From: CAYRQP01 sp964426545
GTDB taxonomy: Bacteria > Fermentibacterota > Fermentibacteria > Fermentibacterales > JCC-6
Direction: 5' to 3'
Assembly (NCBI GenBank): GCA_964426545.1
Contig: CAYRQP010000002.1
Location: forward strand, 1 to 64,000
DNA: 64,000 nt
The notes beneath the pieces were generated by a model, which did not search any database, was not told the origin of the DNA, and worked only from the letters and a program-made list of their open reading frames with translations. Both the position numbers and the translations under genes were made by a program. This document shows, piece after piece, positions 60,507 to 64,000 of the stretch; position 1 is the stretch's first letter, and each line of letters starts with the position of its first letter.

Positions 60507-61175
60507 ATGGGACAGAAAACAAATCCAATCGGTCTCAGACTCGGAATCAGTCGCGGCTGGGATTCTGTCTGGTTTGCAAAAGGGAACAAATATGCTGTAC
60601 TGGTCAAGGAAGATGCCGATATCAGAAAGTATCTGGGGTCCAGGCTGGAGAAAGCACAAGTAGCACGCATAGAAATATTCAGGAAACTGGACGATGTGGA
60701 GATTATAATCTGGACTGCCCGCCCCGGCCATGTTATCGGGTCGAAGGGCTCCACAATTGACAGCATAACTCAGGAACTGAGTGTTCTTACATCAGGAAAG
60801 AAAATCAGAGTAAAAGTCGAAGAGATTCGCAAGGACAGAAGCAATGCCGTCTTGATAGCAGATAAGATAGCCCGTCAGCTTGAGGGCAGAGTCTCCGTCC
60901 GCCGTGCTATGCGGATGGCAATAAGAGATGCTATGAGCGACGGGGTTGAAGGTATAAAAGTCATGTGTTCAGGAAGACTCGGCGGAGCTGAGATGTCACG
61001 GGTAAATACTTACCATGAAGGAAGAGTTCCTCTTCACACATTCAGAGCAGACATAGGATTTGCCAAGGATTCAGCCAATACAACATACGGTAAAATAGGT
61101 GTCAAGGTCTGGGTATACCACGGTGAGGTTTTTGAACGGCCTGTCTCAGGTTCTAATGATGGAAGCAGGAGATAA
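60507..61175 (+). CDS. rpsC: Small ribosomal subunit protein uS3
   Basis: A 222-residue S3 at the mRNA entry channel. It opens MGQKTNPIGLRLGISRGWDS, has the KH domain around IIIWTARPGHVIGSKGSTID, and ends with VMCSGRLGGAEMSRVNTYHEGRVPLHTFRADIGFA and the VKVWVYHGEV motif. Full length. Confidence 0.97.
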   Translation: MGQKTNPIGLRLGISRGWDSVWFAKGNKYAVLVKEDADIRKYLGSRLEKAQVARIEIFRKLDDVEIIIWTARPGHVIGSKGSTIDSITQELSVLTSGKKIRVKVEEIRKDRSNAVLIADKIARQLEGRVSVRRAMRMAIRDAMSDGVEGIKVMCSGRLGGAEMSRVNTYHEGRVPLHTFRADIGFAKDSANTTYGKIGVKVWVYHGEVFERPVSGSNDGSRR

Positions 61176-61178
61176 AAA

Positions 61179-61601
61179 ATGTTAATGCCGAAAAGAACAA
61201 AATACAGGAAACAGCACAGAGGCAGAATGCGTGGCAAAACCAAAGGTGGCGGAACTGTCGATTTTGGTGAGTACGGCCTGCAGGCAACTGCACCCGGCTG
61301 GATTTCCAGTGCCCAGATTGAATCAGCCCGCGTTGCGCTGACAAGACACATAAAGAGACACGGTAAAGTCTGGATCAGGGTCTTCCCCGACAAACCGGTC
61401 ACATCCACTCCCGCCGAAACCCGGATGGGTAAAGGTAAGGGAGCAGTTGATCACTGGGTTGCAGTTGTTAAACCCGGAAGAGTCATGTTCGAAGTAGAGG
61501 GTGTTACGCTGGAAATGGCTCGCGCTGCCATGCGGCTTGCAGGTCATAAACTTCCTATATCAACAAGGTTTGTTGTTAGAAACAAGGAGGTACTTCGATG
61601 A
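61179..61601 (+). CDS. rplP: Large ribosomal subunit protein uL16
   Basis: A 140-residue L16 near the A and P sites: MLMPKRTKYRKQHRGRMRG, GLQATAPGWISSAQIESARVALTRHIKR, WIRVFPDKPVTSTPAETRMGKGKGAVDHWV. The RMGKGKG loop carries the Arg hydroxylated in E. coli. Its stop overlaps the rpmC start. Confidence 0.97.
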   Translation: MLMPKRTKYRKQHRGRMRGKTKGGGTVDFGEYGLQATAPGWISSAQIESARVALTRHIKRHGKVWIRVFPDKPVTSTPAETRMGKGKGAVDHWVAVVKPGRVMFEVEGVTLEMARAAMRLAGHKLPISTRFVVRNKEVLR

Positions 61602-61819
61602 AAGCTCACGAATTGCGTTCCATGAGCCGCGAAGAACTTGAAGTACATGCAGATGACCTGCGAAAGGAACTTTTCAACCTAAGGTTCCGTGCGGGAACGA
61701 AACAGGAAAAACTGGAGAATCCTCTGCGGCTGCGCGTAGCAGGCAGGGAATTGGCAAGAGCATTAACAATTCTGAATGAAACTTCCACAGAGATAAAGAA
61801 ATCTTCCGAGGAGAACTGA
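61598..61819 (+). CDS. rpmC: Large ribosomal subunit protein uL29
   Basis: A 73-residue helical hairpin protein: MKAHELRSMSREELEVHADDLRKELFNLRFRAGTKQEKLENPLRLRVAGRELARALTILNE, the family pattern throughout. It overlaps rplP by 4 bp (ATGA). Confidence 0.95.
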   Translation: MKAHELRSMSREELEVHADDLRKELFNLRFRAGTKQEKLENPLRLRVAGRELARALTILNETSTEIKKSSEEN

Positions 61820-61820
61820 C

Positions 61821-62084
61821 ATGGCAGAATCAAGAAGAAACAATAGGAGGGTTCTCAAAGGGACTGTAATATCTGATGCTATGGATAAGACAATCGTGGT
61901 GAAAGTCGAATCTTTGAAAGCACATCCTGTTTACAAGAAGAGATACCACACATCGAAAAAGTACTTTGCGCATGATGAAGAGAACCAGTGTAATGCAGGG
62001 GATACAGTGACAATCGCTGAAACCCGGCCGCTTTCGAAGAAGAAACGCTGGCGTTTATTAGAGATCGTCGAAAGAGCCCGATAG
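61821..62084 (+). CDS. rpsQ: Small ribosomal subunit protein uS17
   Basis: An 87-residue OB-fold protein: RRVLKGTVISDAMDKTIVVKVES, HPVYKKRYHTSKKYFAHDE and GDTVTIAETRPLSKKKRWRLLEIVE. One base after rpmC. Confidence 0.96.
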   Translation: MAESRRNNRRVLKGTVISDAMDKTIVVKVESLKAHPVYKKRYHTSKKYFAHDEENQCNAGDTVTIAETRPLSKKKRWRLLEIVERAR

Positions 62085-62096
62085 GAGATAACCGGT

Positions 62097-62462
62097 ATGA
62101 TTCAGCAGGAAACAAGATTAAAGGTTGCCGATAATTCCGGTGCAAAAATCGTTCAGTGCATCAGAGTTCTCGGCGGTACTGGCAGACGCTATGCCACAAT
62201 TGGCGATGTCATCGTTATATCGATCAAGGATGCCATTCCGGATGGAACCGTGAAAGCGGGAGAAGTCCATCACGCAGTAGTCGTGAGAACAAGAAAGGAA
62301 CTGAACAGAAAAGACGGTACATCTGTCAGATTCGACGACAATGCTGCTGTTATTCTCGATGAAGGATATCAGCCGGTAGCTACGAGAATATTCGGTCCCG
62401 TCGGACGAGAACTGAGGGAACACTTCATGAAAATAGTATCGCTTGCCCCGGAGGTTGTGTGA
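62097..62462 (+). CDS. rplN: Large ribosomal subunit protein uL14
   Basis: A 121-residue L14: MIQQETRLKVADNSGAKIVQCIRVLGG, VHHAVVVRTRKELNRKDGTSVRFDDNAAVI, and the C-terminal TRIFGPVGRELREHFMKIVSLAPEVV. It contacts the 30S subunit. The stop overlaps the rplX start by one base. Confidence 0.97.
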   Translation: MIQQETRLKVADNSGAKIVQCIRVLGGTGRRYATIGDVIVISIKDAIPDGTVKAGEVHHAVVVRTRKELNRKDGTSVRFDDNAAVILDEGYQPVATRIFGPVGRELREHFMKIVSLAPEVV

Positions 62463-62779
62463 TGAATATAAAAAAGGGCGAGAAAGTACTCGTTCATAAG
62501 GGTGAAAGCAAAGGAAAGCAGGGAAAAGTGCTGAAAGTATTTCCGAACAGGAACATGGTGATAGTAGAAGGATGCAATCTTCTGAAACGGCATACGCGTC
62601 CATCCAACAAGAACCAGCAGGGCGGAATAATAGAAAAAGAAGCACCCATTGACTGTTCCAATATTAAAATTATCTGTCCCGGATGCGGCAAAGCGGTTAG
62701 AATAAAGCGCCGTCGTGATCCAGAAGGTCGTCTTGTCAGACACTGCAAATCCTGTGACGAGATAATTTCAACAGGTTAG
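62462..62779 (+). CDS. rplX: Large ribosomal subunit protein uL24
   Basis: A 105-residue L24 with a KOW motif (KKGEKVLVHKGESKGKQGKVLKVFPNRNMVIVEG, then KRHTRPSNKNQQGGIIEKEAPI) and a C-terminal four-Cys zinc ribbon (CPGC...CKSC). I use ATG 62462 rather than GTG 62459. It is an early 50S assembly initiator. Confidence 0.96.
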   Translation: MNIKKGEKVLVHKGESKGKQGKVLKVFPNRNMVIVEGCNLLKRHTRPSNKNQQGGIIEKEAPIDCSNIKIICPGCGKAVRIKRRRDPEGRLVRHCKSCDEIISTG

Positions 62780-62792
62780 GAAGGCAGGTAAA

Positions 62793-63353
62793 ATGAATAA
62801 CTCGGCGAGATTACACGCTATTTACACCAAAGAGACCAAGACAAAGATGATGGACCGGTTTCAATACAGCAACGTCCAGGAAATACCCAGTCTTTCGAAA
62901 ATCGTCATCAATATGGGGCTTGGTGCTGAAGCTCTTGATAACGCAAACAACCTTACTAACGCTGTCAATCAGTTAACTGCAATAGCAGGACAGACACCTG
63001 TTGTGGTAAAGGCAAAGAGGTCGGTTGCAGGATTCAAACTCAGGGAAGGGTCTCCCATCGGAACTTTCGTAACCCTTAGAGGAACCCGCATGTGGGAATT
63101 TCTCGATAGACTCGTAACATTCTCACTGCCGCAGGTGCGTGACTTCAGGGGACTTTCACCCAGGGGTTTTGACGGTATGGGTAATTATAATTTCGGGATT
63201 GAAGAACAGGTTATTTTTCCCGAAGTTAATGTAGATAAAGTAGACAAATTCAGAGGTATGAACATTACTATCGTTACAACTGCTAAAACGGATGAGGAAT
63301 CACTGGAACTTCTTAAACTTCTGGGTATGCCTTTCCGAAAAAGCGGAAAGTAA
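62793..63353 (+). CDS. rplE: Large ribosomal subunit protein uL5
   Basis: A 186-residue L5 of the central protuberance: EIPSLSKIVINMGLG, TGQ-like GQTPVVVKAKRSVAGFKLREGSPIG, GTRMWEFLDRL, and the end segment RDFRGLSPRGFDGMGNYNFGIEEQVIFPEV. It binds 5S rRNA. Full length. Confidence 0.97.
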   Translation: MNNSARLHAIYTKETKTKMMDRFQYSNVQEIPSLSKIVINMGLGAEALDNANNLTNAVNQLTAIAGQTPVVVKAKRSVAGFKLREGSPIGTFVTLRGTRMWEFLDRLVTFSLPQVRDFRGLSPRGFDGMGNYNFGIEEQVIFPEVNVDKVDKFRGMNITIVTTAKTDEESLELLKLLGMPFRKSGK

Positions 63354-63367
63354 CAGGGGGGTATAAA

Positions 63368-63553
63368 TTGGCAAAAAAAGCTCTAGTTGAAAAACAGAAA
63401 AGAACTCCCAGGTTCAAAGTTCGAAAGTATAACCGCTGTTCGATCTGCGGACGTCCTCGGGGATATCTGAGAAAATTCGGCATATGCCGTATTTGTTTTC
63501 GGGACATGGCCAACAGGGGCCTGCTTCCTGGTGTACACAAGGCAAGCTGGTAG
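63368..63553 (+). CDS. rpsN: Small ribosomal subunit protein uS14, zinc type (S14Z)
   Basis: A 61-residue S14 of the short zinc-binding class, starting at TTG 63368 after a GGGGGG SD. The CSICGRPRGYLRKFGICRICFRDMA segment holds the four zinc cysteines, and the end GLLPGVHKASW is typical. Confidence 0.96.
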   Translation: MAKKALVEKQKRTPRFKVRKYNRCSICGRPRGYLRKFGICRICFRDMANRGLLPGVHKASW

Positions 63554-63564
63554 GAGGAAATGAT

Positions 63565-63960
63565 ATGTCAATGACAGACCCCATAGCCGATATGCTTACC
63601 AGAATAAGGAATGCAGCCAAAGCAGAACACAAATATGTAGATATTCCTTCTTCTAATCTTAAGACTTCTATTGCACACACACTTTATTCCAAAGGATTCG
63701 TACGCGGATTCAGAAAGATAGAGGATGGTAAGCAAGGAATTCTCAGAGTGTATCTGGCATACAGAAACAACCAGTCTCTTATCGTTGGAATTAAGAGAAT
63801 ATCGAAACCGGGATGCCGCGTATACAAGTCTGCTGATGACATTCCGAGAGTCATGGGCGGACGCGGAATAGCCATTATTACAACACCGCAAGGCGTTTTG
63901 ACAGATGCGGAAGCAAGAAGACAGCATGTTGGCGGCGAAGTGCTGCTTCATGTCTGGTAG
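63565..63960 (+). CDS. rpsH: Small ribosomal subunit protein uS8
   Basis: A 131-residue S8: MTDPIADMLTRIRNA, IPSSNLKTSIAHTLYSKGFV, and the C-terminal PRVMGGRGIAIITTPQGVLTDAEARRQHVGGEVLLHVW. I start at ATG 63565 because GGAGG (63553-63557) precedes it. The longer frame from 63484 runs back through rpsN. S8 represses the spc operon in E. coli. Confidence 0.97.
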   Translation: MSMTDPIADMLTRIRNAAKAEHKYVDIPSSNLKTSIAHTLYSKGFVRGFRKIEDGKQGILRVYLAYRNNQSLIVGIKRISKPGCRVYKSADDIPRVMGGRGIAIITTPQGVLTDAEARRQHVGGEVLLHVW

Positions 63961-63969
63961 GAGGTATTT

Positions 63970-64000
63970 ATGTCGCGAATAGGCAGGCTGCCGATACCAA
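63970..64000 (+). CDS. rplF: Large ribosomal subunit protein uL6, N-terminal fragment cut by the window end
   Basis: Only MSRIGRLPIP is visible before the window ends, with a GGAGG SD at 63960-63964. The residues and its place after rpsH fit L6. Confidence 0.85.
   Translation, partial: MSRIGRLPIP

Overview
This window looks like a chromosomal scaffold from an uncultured, didermic (Gram-negative type) bacterium of moderate G+C, probably a candidate phylum near the FCB group. The diderm reading rests on an RND pump with its lipoprotein adaptor, several lipobox proteins and candidate outer-membrane barrels. The phylum placement is inference, because no 16S rRNA gene is present. Coding is dense, genes often overlap by ATGA, and TTG and GTG starts are common. 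Two runs of exactly 100 N (9231-9330, 36957-37056) are scaffolding gaps, and both sit in repeated sequence.

Region 1 (1-10.5 kb): after a gene-poor 400 bp with a promoter/operator-like signal comes L-lysine 6-aminotransferase (minus strand). A long plus-strand cluster follows: ptb-like acyltransferase, rpiB, wecB, a transglutaminase-like lipoprotein, a riboflavin set (ribD, ribE, ribBA, ribH), nusB and a metallophosphoesterase. Region 2 (10.5-20.5 kb): a REP-associated tyrosine transposase (RAYT) flanked by palindromes lies between convergent genes. It is followed by a glycosyltransferase/methyltransferase pair, a Lon-like protease, a polysaccharide pyruvyl transferase-like protein, endonuclease IV, a TlpA-like lipoprotein and a CCA-adding enzyme.

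Region 3 (20.5-30.8 kb) is the most accessory part. It has a tetR-mfp-rnd efflux operon with a clear palindromic operator, a sulfatase-superfamily gene broken by an in-frame TAA, a relic of the RND 3' end, and a fusion of a degenerate DnaQ-type exonuclease with a GIY-YIG nuclease. Two copies of an 80-bp structured repeat (20454-20533 and 27474-27554) lie directly after stop codons, and the second copy supplies the start codon of the fusion gene. Region 4 (30.8-40 kb): aspartate kinase, uppP, two paralogous TPR plus barrel-like proteins, a 40-bp tandem repeat array broken by a gap, and a three-gene ABC exporter operon.

Region 5 (40-64 kb) is the conserved translation/transcription core: tRNA-Thr, tRNA-Tyr, tRNA-Gly, tRNA-Thr, tuf, rpmG, tRNA-Trp, secE, nusG, rplKAJL, rpoBC, rpsL, rpsG, fusA, then rpsJ through rplF (cut by the window end). 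Order is canonical. The unusual points are a roughly 190-residue extra insertion in RpoC and several structured intergenic leaders. I found no CRISPR array, prophage or recognised defence system. The best candidates for something undescribed are the 80-bp element, the pseudo-exonuclease/GIY-YIG fusion, the TPR-barrel pair beside uppP, and the RpoC insertion.
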